Below, in pieces: positions 18,141-27,712 of a DNA stretch of 57,462 bases (the first letter of the stretch is position 1; each line of letters begins with the position of its first letter). Under the pieces are notes generated by a model. That model saw only the letters and a list, made by a program, of their open reading frames with translations, ran no database searches and was not told where the DNA came from. A program made the position numbers and the translations under genes. Source of the DNA: an uncultured Siphonobacter sp. (lineage in GTDB: Bacteria > Bacteroidota > Bacteroidia > Cytophagales > Spirosomataceae). The stretch is taken from the NCBI GenBank assembly GCA_913775095.1, contig CAJYIW010000010.1, positions 1-57,462 of the forward strand, given 5' to 3'.

Positions 18141-19747
18141 TAAGGAATCGGATAAGGGATAGGGTCCAGTCGCCGCCATCTCCTTCTTAGATTGACTAGC
18201 CGGCGTTTATTAACGGGCTGAAAACTTCTCAGACTTACAAAGGCCATTGTTGCTAGTCCCGCCATAGAAATGTAACCCATCCATTCTTTTACGGTGACGA
18301 GCACCGCCTGCATCTGGACGCTCCCGGCCAGGGCTCGGGCTCCCATCATCTGGGCTACTTCCGTTCCCTGACTTAATCCCGATTGGCGGGCGGCCATAAA
18401 ACGGGCACTTACCTGCGGATCCCAGGCGTCCATTTTACCCGCCAGATCAACGGTATGCTGCTGCTGCCCCTGATACAGGCCAAACGCATAAACGGCCGAA
18501 AATAAAGCAGGCCCCAGGAAGGACCGAATCAGGATCATCAAAGCCCCACTATTGATCATACCAACCATCGTCATTTTATTGGCTTGATAGAGCCCTAAGC
18601 CCACAAACAGCAAAAGCATGCCGAGTCCTTTGAAAAGCAGAGCCACATGAAAGTCATGCATACCCATATCGGGACTCACCGTAACGTATAAAATGACGTG
18701 ATACAGGGTAAAGGCCGCAAAGCCTAAGAGAATGATGCCTTTAAATCCTCCTTCGTATTTGAACCAGATGAAGCATAAAATTCCTCCCAGTAGCACGCCC
18801 GGTAACATCCATAAATTGAGTTTAGCCGAAGTCATCGCATCGTAGCGAAGAATGCCACTGGTCATTGCACTTTGCAAACTACTGCTGGCAAAAAAGATTC
18901 CCATGACTAAGAGGAGAAACAAAGCCAGACGTACGTTTTTGCTCTTTAAGACGGATAAGTCTAACAGAGGATGCGTCAGGTAATTCTGCCGACTGACAAA
19001 ACCCAAAAGCGTAATGACAAATCCAATACCAGCCCCTTGAATGAGCAGGGAATCACTCCAGTTCTCATACCGGGCAAAACAAAGTACGTAGTTAACCAGC
19101 ATGAAACTAACGCTTAGCAGAACCAGGCTCAAGCCATCCACCTGTTCAATAGGAACCCGGTTTTCCAGGGGATCGTTGTGATACATCAAAAGCGTGAAAA
19201 CCAGACAAACCAGGCTGGCCATAACCATCACGTAATACACGTAAGACCACCCGTATTCGTAGGAAATGGTAGCAGTCATGTAAGCCGAAGCTTGTCCAAT
19301 GCCAATGGAAATGGGATAAAAGAAGCTATAGAAGCGAGACCGATCCCCGCCGGGACTGATCATGAACATGATTGGAATAATCAGCTCAATCATGGCAAAC
19401 ATCTTAAAAAACCCGATCGCCAGACTCGCTCCGATAATAATTTCGGGATAAGGGGTTTGAGCACATACGATACTTAAAAGCAGGTTAGCCGTAAAGGAAA
19501 CGAGTAAAATCGTTCTCGAATTCCAGTATCCCTTTATCTTCAGCATCAGGGGATACGCACAGAACATTCCAATGGTGGAAGCGTTATTAGCCATCATGAA
19601 GTACTCACTCAGGGTTCCCAGTCCTCCGGTCATATCCCCTATATTAGCAGGATAGACTCCACTCAAAGCCAGCGTGGGCACTAAAAGAATCAGAAGCCCC
19701 AGGGGAATGAGTGGTTTAGGAAGCCAGGCGTTAAAAGGACTTTTCAT
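18140..19747 (-). CDS. EmrB-like MFS drug efflux transporter
   Basis: A 535-residue inner-membrane protein with about 14 hydrophobic segments, the topology of the DHA2 (EmrB/QacA) branch of the major facilitator superfamily. Its start overlaps the HlyD-family gene by 4 bp, and the operon also encodes a TolC-like protein. Together they would form a tripartite pump exporting drugs or other hydrophobic compounds across both membranes by proton antiport. The substrate is unknown. Confidence 0.88.
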   Translation of the reverse strand: MKSPFNAWLPKPLIPLGLLILLVPTLALSGVYPANIGDMTGGLGTLSEYFMMANNASTIGMFCAYPLMLKIKGYWNSRTILLVSFTANLLLSIVCAQTPYPEIIIGASLAIGFFKMFAMIELIIPIMFMISPGGDRSRFYSFFYPISIGIGQASAYMTATISYEYGWSYVYYVMVMASLVCLVFTLLMYHNDPLENRVPIEQVDGLSLVLLSVSFMLVNYVLCFARYENWSDSLLIQGAGIGFVITLLGFVSRQNYLTHPLLDLSVLKSKNVRLALFLLLVMGIFFASSSLQSAMTSGILRYDAMTSAKLNLWMLPGVLLGGILCFIWFKYEGGFKGIILLGFAAFTLYHVILYVTVSPDMGMHDFHVALLFKGLGMLLLFVGLGLYQANKMTMVGMINSGALMILIRSFLGPALFSAVYAFGLYQGQQQHTVDLAGKMDAWDPQVSARFMAARQSGLSQGTEVAQMMGARALAGSVQMQAVLVTVKEWMGYISMAGLATMAFVSLRSFQPVNKRRLVNLRRRWRRLDPIPYPIP

Positions 19748-20829
19748 AATTTTTTTGCTTCAACTTCTACATTCATTCCTGCCCGAAGTAATTTCAGGTC
19801 TTTGGACGAATTGCCTTCCAAATCAATACGCACGGGGATTCGTTGCTGCACCTTTACAAAGTTTCCCGTTGAGTTATCAGTAGGAACCATGGAGTATTTG
19901 GAACCCGTTGCCTGAGAAATGGCCGTCACGATACCCTTAAGTTTTTTTCCTTCCAAAGCATCCACTTTGACTGCAACGGATTGACCTATACGTAAATGAC
20001 GCATCTGCGTTTCTTTGTAATTGGCCGTAATCCATTTCTGATCATCCCGGACGATCGAAACCAGAGCCTGACCGGGCTGAATGAGTTGTCCTTCCTGAAG
20101 GGTACGACGACCCACATAACCATCATAGGGAGCCGTAATCACCGTGTAACTCTGATTCAAACGGGCCATGTCCAAAGCAGCCTGTGCCCGTTTGATACCG
20201 GCCGCATTAACCGTTAGGCGTTTGCTCACCTCTGAAGTGGCCAATTCCGTACTTTGCCGCTGGGTCAGAAGAGCTTTGTACCTGGCTTTCATGGCTTCAT
20301 ACTCGGTGCTTACCATTTCAAATTGCTGACGGCTTACCGATTCATCCTTTAACAAATTGACATAGCGATTATAGTTTTGCTCGGCATTAGCCAGCCGAAC
20401 TTTCATTTCAGCCAGGTTTGCATCGGCTACGGAGGTAGTATTGCGAACCGTGCTGATGCTGGAATTGGTTACCCCCTGGCCAGCCTGAGCCTCCAGATAG
20501 GCTGCTTCCGCCTGAGCTACCTGAATCTTAAGTTCCCGATCATCGATTACGACCAGCGTATCTCCTTTTTTAACGGCCTGATGCTCAGTAAAGCGGATGG
20601 ATTTGATGTATCCTCCAATGCGTGAGTTGATGGGGTTAATGAATTCTTCCACCTGGGCATCGTTGGTAATTTCATTTTCGTCGAAGCGGGCAAAATGGTC
20701 ATAGGCCCAGAAGGCTCCTCCACCGATGCAGGCCACGAGAATAACATTCGTCACCAGCTTTCCTACGTTCACTTTCTTGGATTTTTTATGGGAACGACCC
20801 TCCGTAGGGGTCTTTGATTGGGTGCTCAT
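19744..20829 (-). CDS. HlyD/EmrA-family membrane fusion protein
   Basis: A 361-residue periplasmic adaptor with one N-terminal membrane helix (about residues 26-44), a biotinyl-lipoyl-like hairpin (GGYIKSIRFTEHQAVKKGDT), a long alpha-hairpin (about 95-215) and a second lipoyl half (APYDGYVGRRTLQEGQLIQP). It links the EmrB-like pump (4-bp gene overlap downstream) to the TolC-like channel encoded 11 bp upstream. Confidence 0.93.
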   Translation of the reverse strand: MSTQSKTPTEGRSHKKSKKVNVGKLVTNVILVACIGGGAFWAYDHFARFDENEITNDAQVEEFINPINSRIGGYIKSIRFTEHQAVKKGDTLVVIDDRELKIQVAQAEAAYLEAQAGQGVTNSSISTVRNTTSVADANLAEMKVRLANAEQNYNRYVNLLKDESVSRQQFEMVSTEYEAMKARYKALLTQRQSTELATSEVSKRLTVNAAGIKRAQAALDMARLNQSYTVITAPYDGYVGRRTLQEGQLIQPGQALVSIVRDDQKWITANYKETQMRHLRIGQSVAVKVDALEGKKLKGIVTAISQATGSKYSMVPTDNSTGNFVKVQQRIPVRIDLEGNSSKDLKLLRAGMNVEVEAKKL

Positions 20830-20840
20830 AATGAAATGGA

Positions 20841-22157
20841 TTAATGGATGGGATTACCGAGTGCTTTCTGGAGTTTGTAATACGTAAGCTGGGCATCTAC
20901 CCGGCTGCTGAGTAAGTTGAGTTGAGACTGAAGCAGCAATGACTGAGCTTCGAGCAGATCACTCGAAAGCAATAATCCGTTTCTAAATTTGGAATCGGTC
21001 AGCTGATAACTACGATCAGCCTGAGCTAATGCTTTCCGGGAAACGTGTACTTTTTCCAGAGCCGTTTCACTGGCCGTGTACAAACCGAACACTTCATTCT
21101 TAATCTGCTCCTGCTGAACCTGATTGCCATGTTCAGCCTGAATAACCGAAAGTTTAGCTTCCTGAATTCGTCCTTTGGAAGCATACAGTGAAGAAATGCT
21201 ATACTTCACTGAAATACCCAGATTGACCGCCTGCAGGAAGGTATGGGAAGCAGGAATGACGTTTTTATTAGGATTCAGATACACGTACATCGCCGAAGCA
21301 TCTACATGCGGATACAACATACTCTTGGTTTGGATGAGAGCGTTCTCGGCAACTTTGATGCGAACCGCATTCGCTCTGAGCTCGGGACGGGTCGTCTGGG
21401 CCTGCTCGATAAGTTCCATGGCCTTGCCAGACACCTGTTTATCAAGAGCTAAGGTCGTATCGATGGCAATTTCTTCGGATAGTCCTAAAAGCGTTGCCAG
21501 GTTAAAGAGAGCCGTTTTCTGAGCATTGGCTACGTCTACTTTCGAGAGTTCGAGGTTACTTTTTTGAAGCTGAATTTTGAGCAGTTCATTGGAGGTAAGC
21601 ACTCCTTCCCGAAGCATATTCTGCACTTCCTGCTCTTTGCGATCCAGAAGTTTCATATTCTCATCGAGAATTTGCGATGACTTCATGATCTTATAAATGT
21701 TGCAATAGGAAGCAACGACGCCATATTCGATTTCCTTACGATCTTTTTCAGCATCCAGACGAGTGGCTTCTGTGAGCAATTCAGCGGATTGGTGAGCGGA
21801 CTTTTCGGCAAAACCCGTGAATATTTCCTTACTGGCAGAAACTACGCCGATGGTTGCCCAGAACGAAGAGGGGTGCAAAGCAAAGGCGGGTTCCGGCCCC
21901 CCCATCGAAAGCTCAAAGGGGGAAAGCACCGATAAACGGCTTACCTGCAGGGAAGAACCGACTTGTGGCAAGGCCTTTTCTTTTACCTGCCTGAATTTAG
22001 CCTCGGCCAGAGCAATACGATCCGAGGAAAGACGAAGGGCTGCGTTGTTTTGAAGGGCTAAGGTCGTAGCTTCCTGAAGCGGAACTACCCGCTGAGCCTG
22101 GGAATGGATGGAGAGCAGAACCAACGCTAATCCACAAAAATACCTATATACTATCAT
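20841..22157 (-). CDS. TolC-family outer-membrane efflux protein
   Basis: A 438-residue outer-membrane channel with signal peptide (ending SIHSQAQ) and the two long coiled-coil repeats of the TolC/OEP family (LQEATTLALQNNAALR opens the first; the second half repeats the pattern). It is the outer component of the pump encoded by the next two genes. The start lies 76 bp after the upstream MarR stop codon, in AT-rich DNA that could hold a second promoter. Confidence 0.92.
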   Translation of the reverse strand: MIVYRYFCGLALVLLSIHSQAQRVVPLQEATTLALQNNAALRLSSDRIALAEAKFRQVKEKALPQVGSSLQVSRLSVLSPFELSMGGPEPAFALHPSSFWATIGVVSASKEIFTGFAEKSAHQSAELLTEATRLDAEKDRKEIEYGVVASYCNIYKIMKSSQILDENMKLLDRKEQEVQNMLREGVLTSNELLKIQLQKSNLELSKVDVANAQKTALFNLATLLGLSEEIAIDTTLALDKQVSGKAMELIEQAQTTRPELRANAVRIKVAENALIQTKSMLYPHVDASAMYVYLNPNKNVIPASHTFLQAVNLGISVKYSISSLYASKGRIQEAKLSVIQAEHGNQVQQEQIKNEVFGLYTASETALEKVHVSRKALAQADRSYQLTDSKFRNGLLLSSDLLEAQSLLLQSQLNLLSSRVDAQLTYYKLQKALGNPIH

Positions 22158-22233
22158 GACTACAGATAAAAATGTAAAGAGCTAAACACTAAATATATAA
22201 ACTGTAAATACCTTTACTATTAGGGTAAAAAAA

Positions 22234-22692
22234 TTACTCTGAAAGATTACGAGTAATTTTTGTCAAAACATTGATAACTAGTTGTATTTCATAAGGAGAC
22301 ACGTCCTGCATGGCAATGGAGTACATTTCTTCAGACCAGGGGATGATGGTTGAATTGAGGAGCTCACTTCCCTGAGCAGTCAGATAGATGCGTTTGTTTC
22401 TACGGTCCTGTTCATCTTCCTGCCGATGTACCAGACCACGCTTAACCAGGTTGTCGATAAGATAGGTTAAACTAGCTTTATCTTTTACCGTAGCGTTAGC
22501 AATCTCCTGTTGGTTTGAGCCTTCCTTCTCACTTAAATGATACAATACCTGCAGCATTTCAAAGGTGAGATCCTTCTGCTCCTTCTTGAACTTCAGCTGA
22601 ATAAACTGGCGAAAGGCCATTGTTGCCAGCGAAGATTTTTTGAAGTAATTCTTGGCTAAATCAATGGTTTCTTCTGTGCTAACCTCTTTCAT
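22234..22692 (-). CDS. MarR-family transcriptional regulator (first gene of efflux operon)
   Basis: A 152-residue MarR repressor-type protein: helical N-terminus, recognition region SNQQEIANATVKDKASLTYL, wing with QDRRNKRIYLT, and a C-terminal dimerisation helix. It precedes tolC, hlyD and emrB on the same strand, the normal order for a self-regulated efflux operon. A near-perfect promoter with internal palindromes lies directly upstream and is its likely target. Confidence 0.92.
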   Translation of the reverse strand: MKEVSTEETIDLAKNYFKKSSLATMAFRQFIQLKFKKEQKDLTFEMLQVLYHLSEKEGSNQQEIANATVKDKASLTYLIDNLVKRGLVHRQEDEQDRRNKRIYLTAQGSELLNSTIIPWSEEMYSIAMQDVSPYEIQLVINVLTKITRNLSE

Positions 22693-22739
22693 GGCCGTTA
22701 ACTGTTAGTCTCAAACCGAGTGTATAGGTAAGAGCAGGA

Positions 22740-22790
22740 CAAAGGTAATAAATAGTTAAGTACTTGACAAATAATTTTCAGACTATTTAT
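22740..22790 (-). promoter_or_regulatory. Efflux operon promoter with candidate MarR operators
   Basis: Read on the minus strand, TTTG (22771-22768) and TACCTTTG (22747-22740) are separated by 20 bp, a consensus Bacteroidota promoter. Between the boxes is the near-palindrome TTAAGTACTTGA (22757-22768). A 9-bp inverted repeat (22748-22756 with 22782-22790) also brackets the -33 box. Operator roles are inferred from position. Confidence 0.7.
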
Positions 22791-24046
22791 TTTTGAAAGT
22801 AGGCTCTATCGTCCAGAGGAGTGAGCAGAAGGGAGTACGTCCCGTGAAACGTATCTATGCAGTTCAATAGATGGCGTGATGGATTTTAATGATAAGCCAA
22901 CACCTTTGTGGAATTAGATTGATAACCAGTGAGTTTATTCATAGCAAAGGATCAGCGTTTTCACATTTCTCCTGTACCGACCTGAAGAAGTTTGGGGAGA
23001 AAGCCCTGTTTACAATTCATGCACTGGTATTTGCCGTTATCTCTGGAACCTGCCTGCGATTTCCCGTGAATTAAAGGTAGGTATGGTAACGACTTTTACT
23101 GTAACTATTCTAAACGAATCCTTCTACATAAGAACAAAGGCAGTCTTCTGCTATTATTGCATTTGATTTAAGTAGTATTTGATAAACCAAGGGAGCAAAT
23201 CGTCAGGATCTGGAGTAGCCAAGGTCCCGTCTCTTCTTAATGAAAGCCCCGGCCCTGCGGTCCTTTTGATCGGCCTGAGCATTGAGCTTCCCATGCATCA
23301 TCCTTTGCGTTTGGCATGCTCTGTTATTTACACTAGGCAATGCGAGCCTGAATGAAGCTGGGCTGCTCGTTCTTCTTTTCTAATTCAATATCAATGAAGC
23401 TCGTGAACACCTGCCCTCTTCATTCAACAAATTTTCACGCCTGCTTTGGGGCTTCGAATCCGGGGCCCGATAGTACGCTACAAACGAATGACTATTATTT
23501 TGTTCATTCCATCTTTCAGCGATTTTTTTGATAAGATATGAAAATTACAAAGCATAAAGGATCATTTAAAAAAAGTTACAAAATCTATTTTAATCCTTAT
23601 GATCAGTCGAATGTTCTGTTAGCAGCCGCTCGCTGAAATCATGGATACTGCAACTGAAGACTCTACGCCGGGAGGCTATAGATATTTTTTTTCAGAGCTC
23701 ACGGGTCATTCCAAAGTTCGGCTAAATCTGACCTTATCCTTATTGACAGTGTGCATTACAGATGTGTTGTATAAAATCCGTAGAACGTACAATCCGGCAA
23801 TTGATTTTATTTTACTAAAGGCCCGATAAAAAAGCATTTTCCTATACACCGTATTACGTCTTGAAACGTACCGTCCTGTCTGAAAAGTTAGTTCCTCAGA
23901 AAGCAGTTAGATGAGCATGATTCAAAGGAGTCGGCGGCAGGGCAGGAAGGGGCATGGACTTGCCATCCTTAGTAATCAAAACTTCTTCCGGCTCATAGCT
24001 ACATCCCGATTCTTTCATATTTTATATCGACAACAGCCTATCGCTG
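22791..24046. other. Decayed region without intact genes
   Basis: About 1.25 kb between the efflux operon promoter and the mannonate gene promoter. The only recognisable content is the broken recombinase copy (23214-23497) and its upstream flank (to about 23570). Two short open frames (22889-23074 and 23641-23829) show no domain, signal peptide or family resemblance and are probably chance. The region looks like a former insertion that is being lost. Confidence 0.6.
23214..23497 (-). pseudogene. Internally deleted copy of the serine recombinase gene
   Basis: The DNA aligns with the intact recombinase gene at 15853-16407: shared blocks include TCGGCCTGAGCATTGAGCT, AGGCAAT.GC.AGCCTGAA and the start-codon region. 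About 245 bp of the parent (roughly 15961-16205), covering the middle of the catalytic domain, are missing. The ATG is changed (parent CAT, here ATT on the plus strand) and frameshifts are present. Homology continues about 70 bp upstream of the old start (AAAATTACAAAGCA.AAAGG), so the promoter region was duplicated too. Confidence 0.75.
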
Positions 24047-24077
24047 GTTGTATATATGATGTCCTGTAGTAGATTTG
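24047..24077 (+). promoter_or_regulatory. Promoter of the mannonate operon
   Basis: GTTG (24047-24050) and a perfect -7 box TAGATTTG (24070-24077) are separated by 19 bp. Transcription would begin near 24084, which excludes the TTG at 24075 as a start codon and supports the ATG at 24102. Confidence 0.6.
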
Positions 24078-24101
24078 CCGGAGACTAAACCTTATTTTCC
24101 T

Positions 24102-24905
24102 ATGCTTCTAACCGATAAAGTCATTGTAGTAACGGGAGGCACGGGCGTTCTGGGACAATCGTTTGTGGAGGGCATCCATGCCGCTGGCGGAACCGTGTGC
24201 ATCCTGGGCAGAAATAAAGAAAAAGCTGAACAACTGGCGGCGAAGGTTCGCAACAACGGCGGGAAAGCACTGGCCGTTCAGGCGGATGTACTGGAAGAAA
24301 CCCAGCTGGAAGAAGCCCAGCAACAGATACTTGAGACGTTCGGTCGGGTGGATGGTCTGGTGAATGCGGCGGGAGGAAATATGCCGGAAGGTATTCTCTC
24401 TCCGGAAACGGACGTCTTTGATCTGAACGTAGCCGGAACCCGAAAAGTGCTGGATCTCAACCTCTGGGGCACGGTTTTACCTACCCAATGCTTCGGAAAA
24501 GCCCTGGCTGATTCGGGCCATGGAAGCATCGTCAATATTTCCTCCATGAGTTCGCAGCGGGTCATTACCAAGGTGCTGGGGTATAGCATGGGTAAAGCTG
24601 CCGTTGATTGCTACACTCAGTGGATGGCCGTTGAAATGGCCAATCGGTATGGGGATCGCATTCGCATGAATGCCATTGCTCCGGGCTTCTTTTTAACCGA
24701 ACAGAATCGCCGTCTTTTAACCCATGAAGACGGAAGCTACACCGAGCGGGGTAAACTCGTGCTTCAGCAAACGCCCTATAGAAGATTTGGCACGCCCGAA
24801 GAGTTAATCGGAGCCCTGGTCTGGTTGCTAAGCGATACCTCGAAGTTCGTAACCGGAACGGTTGTGAACGTAGATGGGGGCTTTTCGGTGTTTAGTGGTG
24901 TCTAA
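24102..24905 (+). CDS. SDR-family oxidoreductase, probable D-mannonate oxidoreductase
   Basis: A 267-residue short-chain dehydrogenase. The Rossmann motif TGGTGVLG is near residue 12; NAAGG, the catalytic Ser of NISSMSS and the YSMGK (YxxxK) motif follow in order, with the C-terminal VVNVDGG. The next gene is mannonate dehydratase. In several Bacteroidota, an SDR next to uxuA performs the fructuronate/mannonate interconversion that the unrelated UxuB does in E. coli; that specific role is inferred from the neighbour. The start is fixed by the promoter just upstream. Confidence 0.85.
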   Translation: MLLTDKVIVVTGGTGVLGQSFVEGIHAAGGTVCILGRNKEKAEQLAAKVRNNGGKALAVQADVLEETQLEEAQQQILETFGRVDGLVNAAGGNMPEGILSPETDVFDLNVAGTRKVLDLNLWGTVLPTQCFGKALADSGHGSIVNISSMSSQRVITKVLGYSMGKAAVDCYTQWMAVEMANRYGDRIRMNAIAPGFFLTEQNRRLLTHEDGSYTERGKLVLQQTPYRRFGTPEELIGALVWLLSDTSKFVTGTVVNVDGGFSVFSGV

Positions 24906-24958
24906 ACCCTTTTAATTTACGTATATACATTTACGTTACAATCTACTGATCCTTATAA

Positions 24959-26161
24959 ATGGGCATGTTACAAACCATGCGTTGGTTCGGGCCTAACGAC
25001 CCGGTTTCTTTGATGGATATCCGGCAGGCCGGTTGTTCGGGAGTGGTTTCGGCATTACATCAGATTCCCGTAGGAGAAGTCTGGCCCGTAGAGGAGATTC
25101 TTCGTCGCAAACAGATCATCGAGGCAGACAATGATCGCTATTCAGCCCTGAGCTGGAGCGTGGTGGAAAGCCTGCCCGTGCACGAAGCCATTAAGAAAGC
25201 CGAGCCCTCGCGGGATCTGTACATCAGCCACTATCAGCAGTCGCTTCGCAATCTGGCTCAATGCGGTATCCGGACGGTCTGTTACAATTTTATGCCCGTG
25301 CTGGACTGGTCCCGAACCCAGCTTACCTACGCCATGCCCGATGGGTCGCTGGCTCTTAGATTTGTCTGGCTTGATTTCATCCTTTTCGATACCTGCATTC
25401 TGAAAAGGCCCGGTGCTGAAGCAGACTACCTGCCTGAACTGGTCGCCGAAGCCAAAGACCGCTTTACTACCCTGACGGCCAATGAAGTTCGCGAATTAGC
25501 CAATACCGTTTTACTGGGTTTACCCGGATCGGAAGAGGCTTTTTCATTGACTAATTTTCAATCGCTGCTGGATGCCTATCAAACCATTGGCGATCAGGAA
25601 TTACGGGAAAACCTGTATTACTTCATTCAGCAGGTAGCTCCGCTGGCTGAAGAACTGGGCATTCATCTGTGCATTCACCCCGATGATCCTCCGTTTCCTC
25701 TGCTGGGCCTCCCCCGGGTGGTCAGTACCGAAGCCGACCTGGATCAGCTCATGGCGGCCTGTGAGGTTCGGGCCAATGGCATTACCTTCTGCACGGGTTC
25801 GCTGGGGGTTCGGGCGGATAATGATTTGCCACGAATGGTCCGGAAGTTTGGCGATCGCATTCACTTCATTCACCTGCGAACGACGAAGCGGGAAGATCAC
25901 CCCCGAAACTTCCACGAGGCCGATCACCTGGCCGGAGACGTGGACATGTACGCCGTGGTTAAGGCCATTGTTCAGGAAGAGCGGCGAAGAAAACAGGCCG
26001 GGCAAGCGGATGCTTCCATTCCCATGCGTCCCGATCACGGGCACCAGATGCTGGATGACTTAACGAAAAAAACCTATCCGGGTTACTCGGCCATTGGCCG
26101 ACTTCGGGGCCTGGCGGAACTCCGGGGTCTGGAGATGGGCATCGAACGATCATTGCCCTAA
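24959..26161 (+). CDS. uxuA: Mannonate dehydratase
   Basis: A 400-residue TIM-barrel enzyme that dehydrates D-mannonate to 2-keto-3-deoxygluconate in hexuronate catabolism. UxuA family sequences are visible from the N-terminus ([20 protein letters not shown]) through [18 protein letters not shown], the metal-site region [19 protein letters not shown] and the closing [11 protein letters not shown]. The length equals the family norm. It follows the SDR gene by 53 bp. No uronate isomerase or KDG kinase gene is on this replicon, so downstream steps must be chromosomal. Confidence 0.96.
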   Translation: MGMLQTMRWFGPNDPVSLMDIRQAGCSGVVSALHQIPVGEVWPVEEILRRKQIIEADNDRYSALSWSVVESLPVHEAIKKAEPSRDLYISHYQQSLRNLAQCGIRTVCYNFMPVLDWSRTQLTYAMPDGSLALRFVWLDFILFDTCILKRPGAEADYLPELVAEAKDRFTTLTANEVRELANTVLLGLPGSEEAFSLTNFQSLLDAYQTIGDQELRENLYYFIQQVAPLAEELGIHLCIHPDDPPFPLLGLPRVVSTEADLDQLMAACEVRANGITFCTGSLGVRADNDLPRMVRKFGDRIHFIHLRTTKREDHPRNFHEADHLAGDVDMYAVVKAIVQEERRRKQAGQADASIPMRPDHGHQMLDDLTKKTYPGYSAIGRLRGLAELRGLEMGIERSLP

Positions 26162-26222
26162 GCCCCTTAAAATGGTAATTCTGAACCCGCTATAACTGAA
26201 TTTTCCTCAATTGACATACGGT

Positions 26223-27119
26223 ATGATTTCAAAACTTTACAGTCGTTGCCTTTTGGTTGCTCTGCTTATCATGGTCAGTATCATAGGGCTATCAGTGACT
26301 GAAGTAGCAGCTCAATCCGCTCCTTCACGAAAAAAGATTGTATTGATTGCCGGAAAGAAATCCCACAATCCCGGCGAACACGAATACCTGAAATCGGTAC
26401 GCCTGCTTAAAGTCATGCTGGACCGGGCACCCGGCCTGAAGGGGGTGAGTACCGAAATTCATTCGGATGGCTGGCCCTCCAACCCTTCCACGCTGGACGA
26501 CGCCGATGTTATTTTCATGTACGCCGACGGTTCGGATTTTAACCTTGCTCAGGACCCCCTTTTCACCGATAATCACTGGCCTTTGATTGAGAAGCAGATG
26601 AAACGGGGTTGTGGCCTGGTGCTCATGCATTATTCTACTTTTGCCCCGGCTTCGTACGGTCCGGCGTTCCAGAAATGGGTCGGTGGGTATTTTGACTATG
26701 AAAGCGGAAAACCCGGAGCCTCGGGTAACCAGGCCTGGTATTCAGCCATTACTACGGAAACTACTCCGCTCGTGCCCGTCCCGCATCCCGTTACCCAGGG
26801 CATCGTTCCGTTCAGAATTCACGAAGAGTTGTACTACAAGATTCATTTTCAAGCGAATGATCAACGGCTAAAACCCCTGCTAAGGGCTCAGCTTTCGGGG
26901 AATGAAACCCCGCAAACGGTAGCCTGGGCAGTGGAGAGAACCGAGGGAGGAAGAGGCGTTGGCTTTACCGGAGGACATTTTTACGCCCACTGGCAGGAAC
27001 CTAACTTCCGCAAGCTGGTGCTGAATGCTCTGGTATGGGCTGCCAAGATTCCCCTGCCGGCTCAGGGGATCGAATCCGTTTTTTATACCGATGAAGAGGT
27101 AGACCGCTACCTGAAATAA
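26223..27119 (+). CDS. ThuA-like domain protein, secreted
   Basis: A 298-residue protein with an N-terminal signal segment (to about residue 30) and a ThuA-like domain, a glutamine-amidotransferase-like fold (KIVLIAGKKSHNPGEHEYL, GCGLVLMHYSTFA, GRGVGFTGGHFYAHW). ThuA-domain proteins are common in Bacteroidota sugar loci, but their biochemical role is poorly known. The ATG at 26223 is preferred to the TTG at 26211. It follows uxuA by about 60 bp and is probably in the same operon. Confidence 0.85.
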   Translation: MISKLYSRCLLVALLIMVSIIGLSVTEVAAQSAPSRKKIVLIAGKKSHNPGEHEYLKSVRLLKVMLDRAPGLKGVSTEIHSDGWPSNPSTLDDADVIFMYADGSDFNLAQDPLFTDNHWPLIEKQMKRGCGLVLMHYSTFAPASYGPAFQKWVGGYFDYESGKPGASGNQAWYSAITTETTPLVPVPHPVTQGIVPFRIHEELYYKIHFQANDQRLKPLLRAQLSGNETPQTVAWAVERTEGGRGVGFTGGHFYAHWQEPNFRKLVLNALVWAAKIPLPAQGIESVFYTDEEVDRYLK

Positions 27120-27228
27120 CCTTACCCAATCACCAGAATAGACATCGTTCAGGACCTGAACGATTATCACCCGGCTTCGGTCGGGCATACTTCCATTAGA
27201 TAGCATTTCGATCCTTTCGTTACCCATT

Positions 27229-27263
27229 CGGTATAAAAGACTAGTTAGTACCCTTTTATACCG
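27229..27263 (+). terminator. Terminator-like hairpin after the ThuA gene
   Basis: A perfect 11-bp inverted repeat (27229-27239 with 27253-27263, 13-base loop) with a TTTT stretch in the descending arm, 110 bp after the stop codon. The rest of the 27120-27712 gap is AT-rich toward the right and holds the operator candidate at 27564. Confidence 0.5.
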
Positions 27264-27563
27264 GATCCAGGACGATGGGACTATTCGTCTTACCCCTCTA
27301 CCCTACTTTCCGCAGCATCAGGATTGTTCCCCCGAAAGCTTTCCCGACTTACCGTACCTTAGGAAAACATCATTCAGTAATGGAGTCCGTACTTCTATGG
27401 GAATTTCAAAATAGCTGCTTCGCTACCGCTGTTTTAGACTTCCACTAAAGAGCATCCGTTAAATCGGCACCAAACTTTATACTATCTTATCCATCCTGAG
27501 CAAAATATTATTTTAGTCCTAATCCATGGGTTAGAAAATTACATATGCATTTGTCATTCGGAC

Positions 27564-27602
27564 AATTAAATAATTTATTTATTTTATTTTGATTATTTAA
27601 TT
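27564..27602. promoter_or_regulatory. Perfect AT-rich inverted repeat, candidate ROK operator
   Basis: AATTAAATAAT (27564-27574) and its exact complement ATTATTTAATT (27592-27602) flank 17 bp of T-rich DNA, 111 bp before the epimerase start. NagC/Mlc-type ROK regulators bind AT-rich inverted repeats, and a ROK regulator closes this locus at 42858-44063. The link is inference. No convincing -33/-7 pair was found beside it. Confidence 0.45.
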
Positions 27603-27712
27603 AACGTTATGTTACTTTACACCATACTTAATAAATGAATTTATTAAGTTATGCATTTAACTACTCCAGAGTAGCCCCTCTTTCCCAATTGATACGTAAC
27701 AAATCCTGTTGT

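Noticed and set aside
22889-23829. Two short open frames (22889-23074 and 23641-23829) in the decayed region
   Set aside because: About 60 codons each, with no domain or signal peptide, and lying around a recombinase pseudogene; probably chance frames.
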